From positions 992,501-1,056,500 of the forward strand of contig JACCIC010000022.1 of assembly GCA_018907035.1 (NCBI GenBank): a DNA stretch of 64,000 nucleotides. The letters run 5' to 3'. Below the pieces are notes generated by a model, which saw nothing but the letters and a program-made list of their open reading frames with translations, did not search any database and was not told the DNA's origin. The DNA is from Sycobia sp. Sy_11. Lineage: Eukaryota > Arthropoda > Insecta > Hymenoptera > Epichrysomallidae. Made by a program: the position numbers and the translations under genes. Below, one piece after another: positions 11,778-27,080 of this stretch; positions within the stretch are counted from its first letter, which is position 1; every line of letters begins with the position of its first letter.

Positions 11778-14095
11778 GATATGTGTCTGAAAACTGATTA
11801 TCTTAAGAACGAGTCATATATAATATATAATCAAAGTAAATGTATAAAAATGTCTCGATAAGATTATAGCTTCAACTGATTGCATAATAGCCATTAATCG
11901 ATATACAGAAATTCACCTAATAGAATAAAATATTTCTAGAATATTATAAAAACATGTTTTTCAATACTTCGTACAAAATACTTTTAAATCTTTGAAAAAT
12001 CTTTTCATAAAATATTTTTTTACAAATTAAAAAAATTTTAATTCATTATAAAATATTACAATAAAATATAATATAATATAAAAAGATTTGAAAAATATTA
12101 TTTTATAAGATTTTTTAAATAGTAATGACAATGCTTTCATTATATTATAAAACACTATATATAAAAAATTAAATTATATATTAAAATTTTTTTCAATATT
12201 TCTCTCATATTCTTTGTCAAAATATTTTGAAATATCACAAAAATATTTTCATAAACTATTATTTTAAGGTTTCAAGACATTAAATGAAAATCTTTTAAAA
12301 TATTTATAAAATATTAGGTGGCGAAAATGTTCTTAGTACTTAATATTTTTACGTAGTTTGATCATTATATATGTCTGATTCTAACAGTCTAGAGATATTT
12401 TAAAGAAGGATATTCCATTCAGAGTTGTCAACAGTATTCATAAAGACGAAAATAAATAATTCATCCTTTTGTTTACAAATATACAATGTTCTATATTTCA
12501 GAGAAAAAATTTGTATATTTCAGAATGTTCATGAAATACTTCAGAAATATACAAATATGTTACAAAAGAAATATAGTTGACAAAATAATTCAAAATATGT
12601 TACAGGCTGCATTGTCATAGAACATTTCGATATTGCTAATTTATTTTTAAAATATTCTTGTGATGATTGAAGAATGTTTCTTTAATAAACAAGATATTTC
12701 AGAAATATTTTAACACTGTTGGGGTCGATTAGTTACAGTGTTCTACTTTATCAAAATAATGGTCATATTAATATTATTATTGTTGTTATAGCATTATTGA
12801 TTTTATTAGCATATTTCAAGGGTAATTCGAGAAATTATAAGCTTATATAGATACATCAATAGTTGAGATTAATACTAATACAATAATCGTATTAAAAAAA
12901 CTAACAGATATTTCATATTTCCATTGAACTACTAAAATCTGTAACATAATTTTATTCTTCATCACGTTCTTCGACAATGCGACTCGGTTGATTTACCGGG
13001 TAAAGCGTGTTATAATCTTGAGACATCCATTGGTTTTAAAAAAAGCTTACTTCTCTGACATAGAAAAATTTCGTTTTATTTGTAAGAATTCGAAAATGGA
13101 GAAAGCAAATGAGAGAGACAGAGGGAGAGAGAGTGAAAGAGAGCACAAGAAAGGTAGAGAGCGAGGGAGAGAGAGAGAGAGAGAGGTAGAGAGAGCGTAT
13201 ACACCCCGGAATAAGGGGAACGCGGCTTCGGTGGTAACGCGAACCAGCCGCGAACGAAAGCAACCATGAAGGAAGAGGCCGAATATCTAAAATATATAGA
13301 ATTACAGCTAATCCGACCACATCGGCGGGGCAGAAAAGAATTTTCTTATGTGTGTGTAACATTACATTTTGCGAAATACTTTCATTCCTCTATAAATACT
13401 TACAATGTTGAATTGCGACGAAAGAAATAAATCGATTGAAATTAAGTGTCACTAAGCTCAACATTTTTAAAATTGCGATAAACTCCAATTTTATGTTTTA
13501 TTATAAAATCTTCATTGCTTTTATGAATTTTGTAAATGTTAAGCTATATAGGTTTGATTAGTAAAATTGTAGAATTAACATTCTACTGTATGTTATTCAG
13601 ATTCTGTAGTTTCCTTTTCCAATTTATAATATATTTTAGAGAGCAGCTGTTACATCTAACTTTTCATTTACTTAGAAAATACAAAAATTTACGAACGAAA
13701 ATGATAGATAAACATGTAATAAATTTTAATTCAAATAATGAAACTATTATTATTTTACTTGTTCAACAAGAAAAATCTGAAATAATTGGCGAATTCTCTT
13801 ATGGATTATATAAAGTTTTATAGAAAAGATTTCTGCATTTCTGTCACTTATTATAAACTTATCAAATAAACATTTAATATTTTCTTTTATTTGTTAAAAA
13901 CTCTATAATTTCTAAGTTCAAATCTATAGCTTCTAATTAAAATCTCTACAATTTCAGATTTGATATTTCGTATAAAATCCATTAAAAACCTTTGCATTAT
14001 TAAACTTTCGAAGATAACCATCGGTAACGAGGAAAGAAAGCTGTCGTGTGTTTCACTTCTATCTCAGTTCTTTCTCTGTCCCTCTCTGCTGTCTG

Positions 14096-14132
<37 letters not shown>

Positions 14133-14292
14133 ATCCCTATATATATTTATATAGCAAAAAGTGCTATAGTGTCGGTGGCGACGCGCGTGGCGTGGCAACG
14201 CGAATGCACCTTTGCAGATGTCCTGACAATCGGATCCGATACTGGTTAGACGCAGCGATGTCGAAAACGAGGGAGTAAAAAGCGCAGGGTGC

Positions 14293-14346
<54 letters not shown>

Positions 14347-16920
14347 CCTGCTAACCAAGGACAGGGGCAATCCAATCTATGATATGCGACGTGCGACGTG
14401 TGCCATATAGCACAAAGGGTCCCTAAATATCTTTGGCAAATATACGTAATATATGCATATAAATCAAAGCGCGCAACACCCTACGTGCGCTCAACGTTCG
14501 AGTACCGGGAAGTCGGGTTGGGGTTCTATTTTTGATATATATTTATATATAGAGGGTGGCCTATACGCGTATACGTTCAGCGTTCACTTTGCGTTGCAGG
14601 TTATAAAGTGCGTCAAAGACAACGCAACATTAATACTGAGTCTCTTCCATCTCTCTCTTTCTCCTTCTCTCCCCCTATCCCTTAGATACAAAAACATACA
14701 CATGAGTATCACCAAGTAGTTTGCGAATCTTCGATCAACTATACACACATGTATAAATGCATACATTTTGAAATACACGTTTGAAATAAGCAAATATTAT
14801 TCCTTGTTTACTGCTAGTAATCGGTTGATCGGTATACTCGACTTGATATTTTATGAACCAGTATCCCCTTTCCTTAATAATGAAACATAAAATTTATGTT
14901 CATTATTATTCAGATGGTATAAAAACGCAGGTCGTATAGCGATTTCGAAATAAATTAAATTGCAATTCGTAGTTTTTGGTCTCAATGCATGGGCAAAATA
15001 TAAAGCTAATTATAGTTAATTAAGTATTCTCCAGATTAACAGATTATGTCAGTAAATTCATTTATCAGAAATTGATTAAAAAATTTTATTATTTCAATGA
15101 TTTTTATAATTTTGCTATGTATTAATTATGAATTTCAACAGAATTAAAATGTGTTAATGACTGTTGTATTCGTTTCCTAATTATGTATGCATTCGTCGAG
15201 AATGACTTTTACTGATTTTACACTTTTGAAACAAGGCTCGTTTGAAGGAATGACCGGGAAAATTTATTCACGTTTACAAGCGGTATGATTATTTTTAGGA
15301 ATTAGAAGGTTCAGGAGTAGCTGCGAAAAAGATTGTGATCTACATCGAGGTTTCGGCGAAAATTTCCACCATATCTTAGTATCCGTATGAAAATGGCTTG
15401 AAAATTTTGTAGATATTTGAAGACGTACAATCCACAAATGGAGATTGCGTATTGTCCGATGATTTAAACCACTTAATTTTTATTTTTAATTTTTAATCTG
15501 AATTAATGAATGAGTAATAGGGTAAAAACTCTAAGAGCGGCTCTGAGACAATCGTGCGACGCGTCCTTGACGAAGAGAAGACAAGTAGTTAGGAATGTTC
15601 CCTGGTGGAATACTCAATCAAAAATCTCCAAGAGAATGAAATATTTTATCCAACAAGCGTTTCAGAAAGAGCGAGATTCCATTCAAAAGGAGATGCTCAA
15701 AGAAAATTATAGGAAAATTCGCCCAATTTACATCAAAATCGTTTGGCACACAAAATGTATTAAATAATAAGAATACATCACAGTCCCCATGAATAAAAAT
15801 CCGTGAAGAGTAGTATGACACATATAGACTGATAAATTAAGGCTCAAAAAGGTCGCATATAATCTAAAAATTCGTTATAAATAAACTATACCGAGTATAC
15901 GAGCACAGTAACATTACTACTTCGGTATCTATTCACTGCTCGCACTGCACAAACTGAAATAGCAGATCATACCGAATTGAGATGAACGGTCAACATACTT
16001 CTACCTAGAGGGGCCGACTCCCGATTCGCACTTGCAGATTAAGAACAAATCATAAGCAAGATAAAGCTTAATTTAACGCCGGGTCTTGATAGGTTTGACT
16101 TGGCTATATTGCGAACATATATGCCTATTTATACTTAGATGTTTATCGCTGGTCTTAGTTTTTATAAATCATTTATATTATCTATGACCATTATTAAGTA
16201 AGATCTAAGTAAGTAAGTAAGATCATTATTAGGTATATTATCTAAGTAACATCTACGAAACATCTGTAACTCTTGCTTGAGGCATTCGGAATTCCGCAAC
16301 GAATGGAAATTGGGATACATGTTAGCAATCCGTAAGCCGGATGATAAAGACCCTGAAAACCTTTAAGACTAAAAGGGTTAAACACCTCTTATCAAGACTC
16401 GAAAAAGCACTGCAATCACGAATACTGAGTAAAATCAATAAGATAATAACCACGATTTTCCCCGAAATATTGCAGATACAAGTGTGAAACATCCAGTAAA
16501 GGCACTATTGTCCGAATATGTAAAAGCGAGTTGCCCAAGAACTGTTTTTACAATTTTCCTTGATATGAAAGAAGTTGTAGGAAGCGTATAGTAATACGCT
16601 GTAATCGAAGCTTTAAATTACGTATTTTGTCCCAAAGATATTCACAAATTAATTCTTAAGGAGATATATGACAACCTGTATTTTCTTGGAAGGAAAGATT
16701 TCGTTGAAATAAAAGAAATTAATCGAAGAGCGAGTCAAATATTGAACTATTTAGATGTAGATGCGGCACATTTAACGACGATATTTCATTTTCATTCGCA
16801 TGAGATTTAACAAACGTAAAAATAAATCAAACTTTCGCAACTCCTTCTAATAGTCGATATTGTATAACGGTTCCTGAAATAAAAATTCCAAACCCATATA
16901 AACACGACATACTCTAATCC

Positions 16921-16973
<53 letters not shown>

Positions 16974-18182
16974 CAGTGTGTTTGGGGCTGGCCATCAGTG
17001 AAAAACTTTGCGTATACGACAGCTAACAAAACTCAATACTCGAGCTTAGAACGAAAAGTTTTTAAATGAAACAAAAGAATCCCGATTTTATCTACGAAAG
17101 AATTGTTTTAGAGAATTTTGAATTTTGCATTGGGCATGCTATGTAGTCGAGATTTAACGGTTGAAATTTTCATATAAAAAACATGCAGTTTGTTATAGTT
17201 AATTCATTTTATATAGTAAATATGAAAAGAATAAATATACATCTTTACTTTGATACTGATTTGTATAAAAATAATCAGTAGAAATATTACTGTATTCTCT
17301 TTAAATATTATTTTATAAAAAAATGGAATATTATTAACGTTAGTCGATATAATAATATAATTTAAATTTCAATTACAACAGCATACACAAAAATACAAGT
17401 TATGCTTTCGAATAATTCAAATAATATTAAAAGAATTAATTCAAATTTTAATTAGATTATTCTTGAATAGTTTCATTTTGATATATGAGTTTATCACTAA
17501 ATTCAATCAGTAATTTAAAATATGTCGAATGAATTCGTTAGCGTAATAAACTATTTAATATAGCGTTTGCAATAATTTTAAGAGAAATGACAAAATATAA
17601 AATTTTAAAAGATCGAATGAAGGTAAGAAGCGGAGAAGCAAGAAAAAAAATAAAACGAAAGAATTTCTGGTTAAAATATTTGTATTTAAACTTAAAGATC
17701 AAAGAAGAGCGTAACAGAAATATTGAAGATAAATTTACTGGAATGTATTCTCACCGACTAAAATTTATTTCGATGAAAGTATTTTCACTGTATAAAATGA
17801 AAACTTTTTTATTGTGCTAATTAATTACATAAACATTATTAGAATAAAAAATAACTTTGTTAAAGTTTTAAACGTATTAAATATATTGCATATTATAGAC
17901 ATTAAACGATCGAAAAAAAAATATTAACTGATTCAAAATCAATATTTTATTAATTTCTGTTTATATGTTTTCAATGAATTTTACTTTTAGGTGTGCAGGA
18001 CATAATCATTGTCGTTATAGGGTAATGTCCGAGCACCCAGAGGCGCTATTCTGGAAACCTGCGAACATACGAATAAAATACGCTTGCATACCAGGTAAGA
18101 AATATGTATGTACATTATGATTTTAAATAAAAAATGTATACGTCAAAATAATAATACAATACGCGTATTGTGTTATAAATCA

Positions 18183-18229
<47 letters not shown>

Positions 18230-18600
18230 CATTATTTGATAGAATATTTGTATTATAAATGAATTATAATATTCACTTGACTAATTTACGATATAATAAT
18301 ATCACCCTCCTTTGATTTAAGACTATAACCAATGATAAATAAAATTTTTTCGCTTCCCTTTCAATTCAATTTCAATTCAATTTCAATCCAACTTCGCTTA
18401 TAGAAAAGCTTTGTTCCTCTAAAAAATAAAGAGTGAAATAATAGGTTATCGAACTATTTTCACATTTCTCTGATTCGTATAAAAATATCTCGTAAAGAGA
18501 CATATATTCAGTAAGCTTACAATAGCTTAACTTAAATCTGGAAGTTGTTTTTGCATAGCGTATAAATATATAATATAGGTCTGCTTTCACCAATCGCAAT

Positions 18601-18643
<43 letters not shown>

Positions 18644-20613
18644 CTTATTCAATAGTATAATTTTTTAAATGTGCCTCAATTTTTGACAAAAATAGTACTT
18701 TCTATATTTTTTCACTAAAGACAAATTATTAAACTTTTTATAATCAAAAATGGATCATTTTTCGGAATTCAATTATAATTGAGCCTGCAGGTAACTTAGA
18801 ATTTCAAATCAGCGACTTTAAAAAAATTTATATACCATGTCCTGTTATCTTGTTGACCTAGTAATAGTTGCTCATCGAGAGCGTAATCGACGACTATATG
18901 TAATTCTTGTATATATACTAATAGAGGTAAGCGCTCCTGCTGTACTCATATGATTATGCGGATCGGGTGAGAATATATTTTCTATAACCCGGTAGATTTT
19001 TTGTTCTGACTAATACTATATGACTAAACCGTTATATTTATTAATAAATCCCTTAATTAACTGAAAATTATTCCTTAGATTTTTAGAAATTCAAAAAGTT
19101 TTTATTTATTTTCGAGATAAAATTTAAGCTAAATCTTTAATCTACGTATAGACTTTAGAACGGATTTTTTACGATATCAATTTCTGGGTCACTATTTTAA
19201 TCCCAGTGATATTTACATTCATTTTTGTTTTATTAGTTTGTTTATGAATAGGCAGCTGTGTCGATAGTAACGGCATTCTCAAAATAGACGTAGTAATAAT
19301 AGTATACTTACTATTTAATATCAGTAAAAATCAAAGTAAAAGCATTGGAGACAACTACAACGTGCTCCAGGCGTTTTGTCTACAAAACATATTTTTAAAG
19401 AATTACTCAATACTGTTAAAACTTTGAGAAGACCAAATTAAATAAAAGATAGAAAATTACACTATGTCTTTATTGAAACAAATTTCAATAATAAATTAAA
19501 TGTTATAAACATTTGAGTAGCTTCACAGAGCAATGGTTTACGTTAACAAATATAAAGACTCTTTTATATGAAGTATGCGATGAAAACTGTATTTGATAAA
19601 TGACATTAAAATTGTGGCAAATTTCAAATGAACAGAAAATAACTATTTTTCTAATAGCTGTATAAGTCTTTTTATAGGCTTGGGTAAGCTCAATAAAAAA
19701 AAAAACTATTTTTCTACTTTTCTTCCTAGACCACCTGCTTGGCTCGTCAGTAACATGGTAGAATTATTTTAGAATTTTGGTCTAATATTAGACGTATGAT
19801 GCTAGATCGAAAACCGAAGAATTTGTAATATAAAGATAATTAGGAAAGGAAAAAAGATTTCGTTTAAATGGATGATATAAAATTTATTATGATACAGTTA
19901 GTGCTAAGAACAGGAAGTTCTTCTTCCGTTAGACGTGGATCTGTCATTGTAGCATTGACTTTTGACTTGAGTTTTTTAACTGTCCCAGACCCTTTTTATC
20001 CACCATTAGACCATTGTTGACAGAGTCTAAAATTTAGAGCATGTTCAAAGTATGCTTCTGAGAGCAAAATGTAGTCTTCAGATGTATTTTTCTTTCAATT
20101 AAACCAATAAAGTAAGTTGCCCCGCAAATGCTGTTTTGCTGCCACGTATTTCGCCATTTTTAATACAAGAAAAAAAATTTGTGCATAAAAATATGTATAC
20201 TTTGACAGATTAAATTTAATATATTTTTTACGCTCTTTAACATGTGGCGCTCGTCATCTGAATTTATTATTATATATCAAAAAAATTAATCACAATTATG
20301 AACTTTTTAAGTTATAGATCGAATATATATGTAAATACAGATACTGAACTTATAATAAGCGAGTTTTCTCTTCCTGATTTTCGATTCTAATATTAGGGTG
20401 CTACGTACACATTACACCTGCATATAATTTTATGTATTTTGCAAATTTTTTAAATATCAAGGTGGTGTTCATGCGTTGAGTGCGTGCGCGTCCGCAAAAT
20501 ACGTAGTCCTTCCGCACACGAGTCTCTTTTTAAGGGGGCGATGATCTTTTGATTGTTTCCTCCATCTCTTCTATTATCACCATTATCTTTTTTTCTTTGT
20601 TTCACTTTACACG

Positions 20614-20681
<68 letters not shown>

Positions 20682-21111
20682 CAGCATCTTTAAAGTGAGG
20701 TCGCCGCGACCGTCACGCGAAATGGAAGCGGCACGTGTAAAGCCAGACTTTCCTACTGTATTATTAGCGGTAGAGGAAATATTTCTTATTATATACATCA
20801 GTCTTTTATATAGTTTTCTTGTTAATTAGCAGTGTACTTTTTATTTACTTAAATCGTTGAAATCGCATTTCAAATCAATTTACAAAAAACACTTTGTACT
20901 ATTATTAATACATTAATATTATTAGTTAATTATAAATAGTATTTTATTAATTATCTTGATACAAAATGTATATTACATAAATTATCTTATAATATAAATT
21001 ATTTATATTCAACATAGTAACATAAAAATAATCTTCCTAAAGTTTTAGCGAAACTTTATGTTACATTAAAATATTTTATAACATTTTTTAATTATATACA
21101 TACATATATAT

Positions 21112-21173
<62 letters not shown>

Positions 21174-22788
21174 GTATATATAGAAGAAAGAATTTTTTTG
21201 TTTAAGATAAAAACTAAATATTATATTAAAATTATGTTTCTTTACAGAGTCATTCGTTTACAAATATTGTAATGCTGACGTGAACGTGCCTGCCGGCGTA
21301 GGCGGCTACTTGAAATCCCCAGGCTATCCCTTGTACTATCTCGGCGAATTCACGTGCGGCTGGACATTTAGGGCGCATCCTGGCCAAAGGATAATCTTGA
21401 CATTTCACGATCTCAGCATTCGGGGTGAGTTTCCAAATCGGTAACAAATATAAATTAAAGCTTAAGCCTTTCTCCTTATACTTTATTCAATAGCCTAAAC
21501 ATTTTTATGTAAATAACGAGTAATCTGCAACATTATACGAAAGAAAGATGAAAATTATTTGTTACGTACATTATGTATAAACGAAATGGAATAAAAGCGT
21601 GGACCGTAATTTAAATAGAATCTTAATTTAAAATTTTTTTCTCTTCATGGTGTAACGTATAAATTTCAAAATAAATAAGTTTTCAAACATGTGTTTGCAA
21701 AGCTCTTGTTTTGAATAAAATTCAGATTATTTACATTTTTTATCATTTCTTTTTGCTGTGAAATATTAAAGTATAAAATTGACAACTTCGTGCTCCGTTG
21801 ATAAATTTTGGAGGTCCGGTAGCGATATTCATACTTAAAAGACAATTCAAAGAACTTTCATATGCATATGTTTTTTCGGAATAAATTAAACATTTGACCA
21901 CTGTGAGATGAAATTAAAATCCCATTCGTATAGATCGGTGCAAACTATTATGTTTCCCACACATTGTCATGGGAAGTCAATATAGTTCAAGTTTTCTGAT
22001 TTTTAACCTCCGAAACAATACTAAAACGATGAAATAATTGAAGGTATTGATATATTATTTAGTATGTGAAAAAATTTTTTTAATATTTAAGTTAGATCGA
22101 CTTTTCAGTTATTATTATGTTTCAACAAGTTTGGAATGAAAGTGGGTTTCGCTTGGAGATCCAACCATACACCATATTTCTCTTGGTGCATTAAATGCTC
22201 TATTACATGTATTGCATAATCCGATGTAACATATAAAATTGAAACAATCTCGTTTGTCGGAGCGTTAAACAGATTTATTCAGGCCTGCGTCAACATTTTA
22301 ATAATAATGGGATTACTCCTTGTATATAGATTAAATCAAAATGCTCGCATTTGTCCCGCGCGCCTTGCATCGCATTATATACTCCCTATTCATAAATAAA
22401 CTGATGGTAGAGAAAACACGTATTATATACACCAAAAGCCAAAGTATATATATATATATATATAGCCTCGAGTCTCGTGCGACTCTTTCATTGTACGTAA
22501 TATATTTTTAGCATCTACACGGTGTCAAGCTCATCAATATTTGAGCATAATGTTTTCTTTCTGTCGCCCGTAATATTACAGATCACGAGGCGGACGGGAG
22601 CTGCGTCGACGTCGTGAGGGTGCGCGACCACGGAAACACGCTGTACGAGACGTGCGGCTCTGCCGCCGGTGTCAAGGTCATATCGAACACGAATGTCGTA
22701 ACGCTCAACCTCGTGGCCTCGGCGACGTTCTATCCCGCCCGGGGGTTCTTCATGCAGTATCAAGGTTCGAGGGGGGGAAAAGACACAG

Positions 22789-22849
<61 letters not shown>

Positions 22850-22856
22850 CACACAC

Positions 22857-22908
<52 letters not shown>

Positions 22909-24155
22909 GCACACATACTCGAAGCTCTGCGTTTTGTTGTTTTTTGTTGTAGTTTTTTTTTATCCAATAGCTTACGATGGGAATAAAAAACGTTAAATGA
23001 CTGACTCTACTATGCAGTCGTTATTTATTATCGAATTAAATCATATGCAAATGCAAATTGCATATATAAATGGTTCTCTATAACAAAATACGTATACATT
23101 GTTTATAACTAAATAACGATCTTTGCAACACGTTAAACGTGTTAATTTTATTCCGAATCGATTTGAATAATGATTTTTTTTATCTGAACTATGTACGCCC
23201 TGGCCTATACCAGCCCGTCGTTAAAAGTTAACACTGTAATGAGATATGTTTATGAAATATTAATAGGAGTAAACGAATACATGTAGTACATGCTTGTAGC
23301 AAAGATTAGAAAGTTATAACGTATTGTTCTTTCTGTAACGTGTATCAAAAAGAAGTTATACAAAATAAAAGTCTGCATAATCTTAGCTCATATTATATTT
23401 TGATTTAGCTTCGTGTTGCTCGCAACTAAATCTACAATACATTTGAGCGTAACGCATTGAATTGAATGAAACTTATATGAGTAAAACATTTGCCAACAAA
23501 CGTATTTTTTTAGCTGTCGATACAAACTTTTAAGGAGAAATATCACCCTTTGATCGCATGATAGCTATGACAATCGGGTAGTGATGTTTTCACCATTTGT
23601 TTTCATAATTGGTTTTCACTTAAAAAATTAAAGTTGTCGTTCAAACGACCTTGAAATGTACAGCCAAGGTTAAGTTTAAAAAATCTGAACGTTTAATTAG
23701 TAATCTTTCAATTGAAAATCTAAAAAAAAATTCGAGCAAGTAAAAAAATTAATCTTAAATCAGTCATTACGGCCATCATAAAAATTAAATCTCATATTAT
23801 AGTTTGATTTGTTACTGAACATATAGTCGGACATGACCTTAATCTTTATGAAAAACTAATCGCCGGAAATATTTTTTTCTGTTAAATTACACGCTTTGTA
23901 TACTCTCTTATCAGACCGTCAACGCGTATTAATATTTATCCTTAAGCACATAAAGCTTTAAAACGCGTATACAGATAATGCGTATAATAATTTTAAACTG
24001 TATCTTACATATTGCTTTTATATATATATATGTGTGTTTGTGTGGGGAGGCGAGGCAAAGGTGCTTAATAAAGCATATATAGGACGTCTAATTGGTCCTA
24101 GCTTCTAACATATAAAACCATCGAAATTCTCTAAAAATTTGGTGTGTGGCCAATT

Positions 24156-24232
<77 letters not shown>

Positions 24233-27036
24233 GATTTTTGTACCCCGTGCATTATTATACAGTTTTGGGATGCCCGGACGTGCAGGCACCCTCGGGCAGC
24301 TACGTCTCCAATGGGACCCTGGAAACGAGGACCTTCCTTTGTCGAGCCGGCACGCTGTTCCCGGATCTCGGACAAAGGACGCGCACGATTCATTGCAGAG
24401 CCGGCCGATGGGAAGAAAGTATTCAGGATTTGCCAGCTTGTACCGGTGAGTTGGAATTTGGGAGTCTATAGAAATATATATTATATATTGCTCGGAGGTG
24501 CACGAAATCCAAGCGAGGCAAATGCATTTATACTTTTTTTTCTTTTATACGTATATATGTATATGCCGTTCGACATTTATTGCGAAAATCTTCATGTTAA
24601 GTTTTTGGCTCTTGTATATGAATTCGACATTTAATATTTGAAAAAAATCTGTATCTGATAATTTTCGAAATAAATTAATTATCGGTACTTGTATCTCAAT
24701 GAAATTAACAATTAATACATTGAAAATTTTACAAAAAGCATGGACATTTCAGTTAAATATTATGGGATATATTTAATATTTACATCAATAATAACAAAAT
24801 AATGTGCATACTTTCATATGAATTGATAATATGCTTTCAACATAAAAGCGACGAATTGACACTCTGCATATTTAAATAAATGTTTAATTCGTAGAAAATA
24901 TTGATCAAATAGGACAGATGCGATAAATCTATTATATTTTGAAACTATAAATAAGGTATTTTATTGTAAAAATTATGAAGATAGCTAAAAAAGAGGTATA
25001 TATATTTCTTAATATTTAAGCAGTTTTAAGACAATTTTCATCTAGTTCAACCTTTTAAAATATTTTCTAACTATATTTCATACAGTAAGAAACTGATATC
25101 AAGCAAATGTATCGTATGTGCAATTTAAAAAGTTCGTATTTCATCACTAACTTCGAAGCATCAAAAAAATCTTATTAAACGCGATCTGTCAAACCAAACA
25201 TAAGTTTATGCACAATTTTTTTTTACTTGCCTTGAAAATGTCGAATTACGCGGCAACGAAACAGCATTTTTGTGTTTGTGTGGCGACTCACTTTATTGGT
25301 TTAATTTAAAGAAAAAATCATGCGAAGCTCATCGTTCGCTATCAGAAGCATACCTTGAATATGCTCCAGATGTTCGAATGCGACAAAAATGGTTTTCGCT
25401 TTTTCAAAAATGGTGATTTTGTTGAAGAGTCGAAGGTGTTTCTCGATAGAGTTCCGTGCCAAACGCAAGTTTAGTCCCAATGTATATTATATATATTTAC
25501 CTATAAAATTTATCTCGAAGCTAATAAAAATCTCTGTTAAACGCAGTTGATTGATGACAGCATAGTTCGAATTGTATAAAATGTATAATCTTAATATTAA
25601 AAGATCTGAAAAATTCCTTAATATAGAAATTCCTCTATTAATTAGTAAGTTTAATATCAAATTATTTGCATTCTGTTTGCCTCATAATATATGATAAAAG
25701 CGTATGTATATATGTATGTATGTATGCATGCATGCATGCATATATGTACGTATCTATGTACACTACACGTATATATCTCTTATATAAAGTTTCTTCGACA
25801 AAATCTTGCAAATCCTTAGATAAACAGGTTTTGATATAAATTAAAATTTACTGAAAATTTATTACTTGATTGCAGCAGATCCTATATGCAACAGAAGTTT
25901 TTCGTCTTATATTTCTTACAGAGCGTTCAAATAAATCGTACTAGGAGTGAAAATTTTCTATATTCAAGAAATTGCAAAAAAGTCTTGATATTATCGAGAA
26001 TAATTAAAAAAAATTATTTATAATATCTAATTTTTTGTATGAAAAAATGAAATATATAGTCTTTTCTTCATTATACTTTTACTACTTTTATTTTGTTAGC
26101 TACAGTAAAAACTAATATATTGGGTTTTACAAATTTTAATAATTTTTTTCTTTCTGAATAAATTAAAACTTGATTTAAAATTTAAAATATTAGTTATTAG
26201 TCAACAACAAATTTACGAATTTCAATATATCAAACTAAAACTTTTAGGCTACTTTCCTCTGTTCTTTCTTAGCTCAACTGATTTTAAATTTCGCTATGTA
26301 GTCACTATATTTCAGTCTATTAACATTAATTGATTCTATACATTATCACACAATAATATATTTTATAATGCTTATGTCGCAGAAACGCTGATAAAAAATT
26401 CATTTTTAACTGTTAAAATTAAATTTTATCTTAAGTTTTACGAATCTTCAAAGGTAGGATAATTAAAAATTTTTATCAAAAATAATTTTTTAATTTAAGC
26501 TGCAATATCTTAAAATATTATTTAATGATGCTTCATCAAGCGTGTACAGTGAATTTAGAATCAATTTAACATAATATGTTTACTCGATTTGGTATTTACT
26601 TCAGAACCCAATCAAGTGATTGAATTAAAACGTGACTTAACTGTGAATTTCGCGATAGCGAAAAAATATAATTCTGTGCAAAATAAACGAGCAGCTGGAA
26701 TTGAAACATATCTGTTTCGCTATCTATAACAAGTGGAAGAACCGGTATACGTATACATAAAGCAGAAGCACAGAAATTTGCTGGAAATTACAGGCAGAAG
26801 GAACATCGCTTTAAGTCGAGAGATGCGACATCAGGGCTCGTTGCTCTCGTTCTTGCGCCCACGTTCCATATTTCCAAATGCTTCTCTTATCACATATACA
26901 AACATACGCACAAGCTCTTCGAGTATATCCGATGTTCCATATAAGTAAATATTTCCTTGAGGAAATGTGATACTATGTGTTAGCAACTACAATATCTATA
27001 TGCCTATAGCTTTATCTATCTCCGGTGCCTTCCCGT

Positions 27037-27080
<44 letters not shown>

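Larger units (their letters stand above)
11662..17990 (+). other. Receptor intron 1 (6.3 kb)
   Basis: Bounded by AG|GTGATG and TTACTTTTAG|GTG. It holds a long (TA)n tract near its start, GA- and CT-rich tracts, and a decayed LINE. A GA-rich low-complexity frame at 12988-13269 and an unremarkable frame at 17587-17820 are not supported as exons. Confidence 0.85.
18095..21247 (+). other. Receptor intron 2 (3.15 kb)
   Basis: AT-rich. Long (TA)n tracts lie close to both ends (18187-18227 and 21099-21182). It also holds (CA)20, a third (TA)n tract and a mariner transposase fragment on the minus strand. No exon seen inside. Confidence 0.85.
22765..24262 (+). other. Receptor intron 4, bounded by complementary (AC)n and (GT)n tracts
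   Basis: The intron starts with a weak donor (GTTCGA) and a G-run, then (AC)n from 22791; it ends with (GT)33 at 24161-24226 and the acceptor ATTATTATACAG. The two tracts are complementary in the transcript. The joined reading frame supports these boundaries: CUB ends in phase 1 and the sushi exon opens in phase 1. Confidence 0.88.

Noticed and set aside
13036..13362. Leucine-serine-rich minus-strand ORF and Arg-Glu-rich plus-strand ORF at 13 kb
   Set aside because: Translations of a GA/CT low-complexity tract.
22515..22996. Threonine-histidine and cysteine-valine repeat frames across 22.8 and 24.2 kb
   Set aside because: Translations of (AC)n and (GT)n running out of true exons into intron 4; the CUB and sushi frames join by splicing instead.
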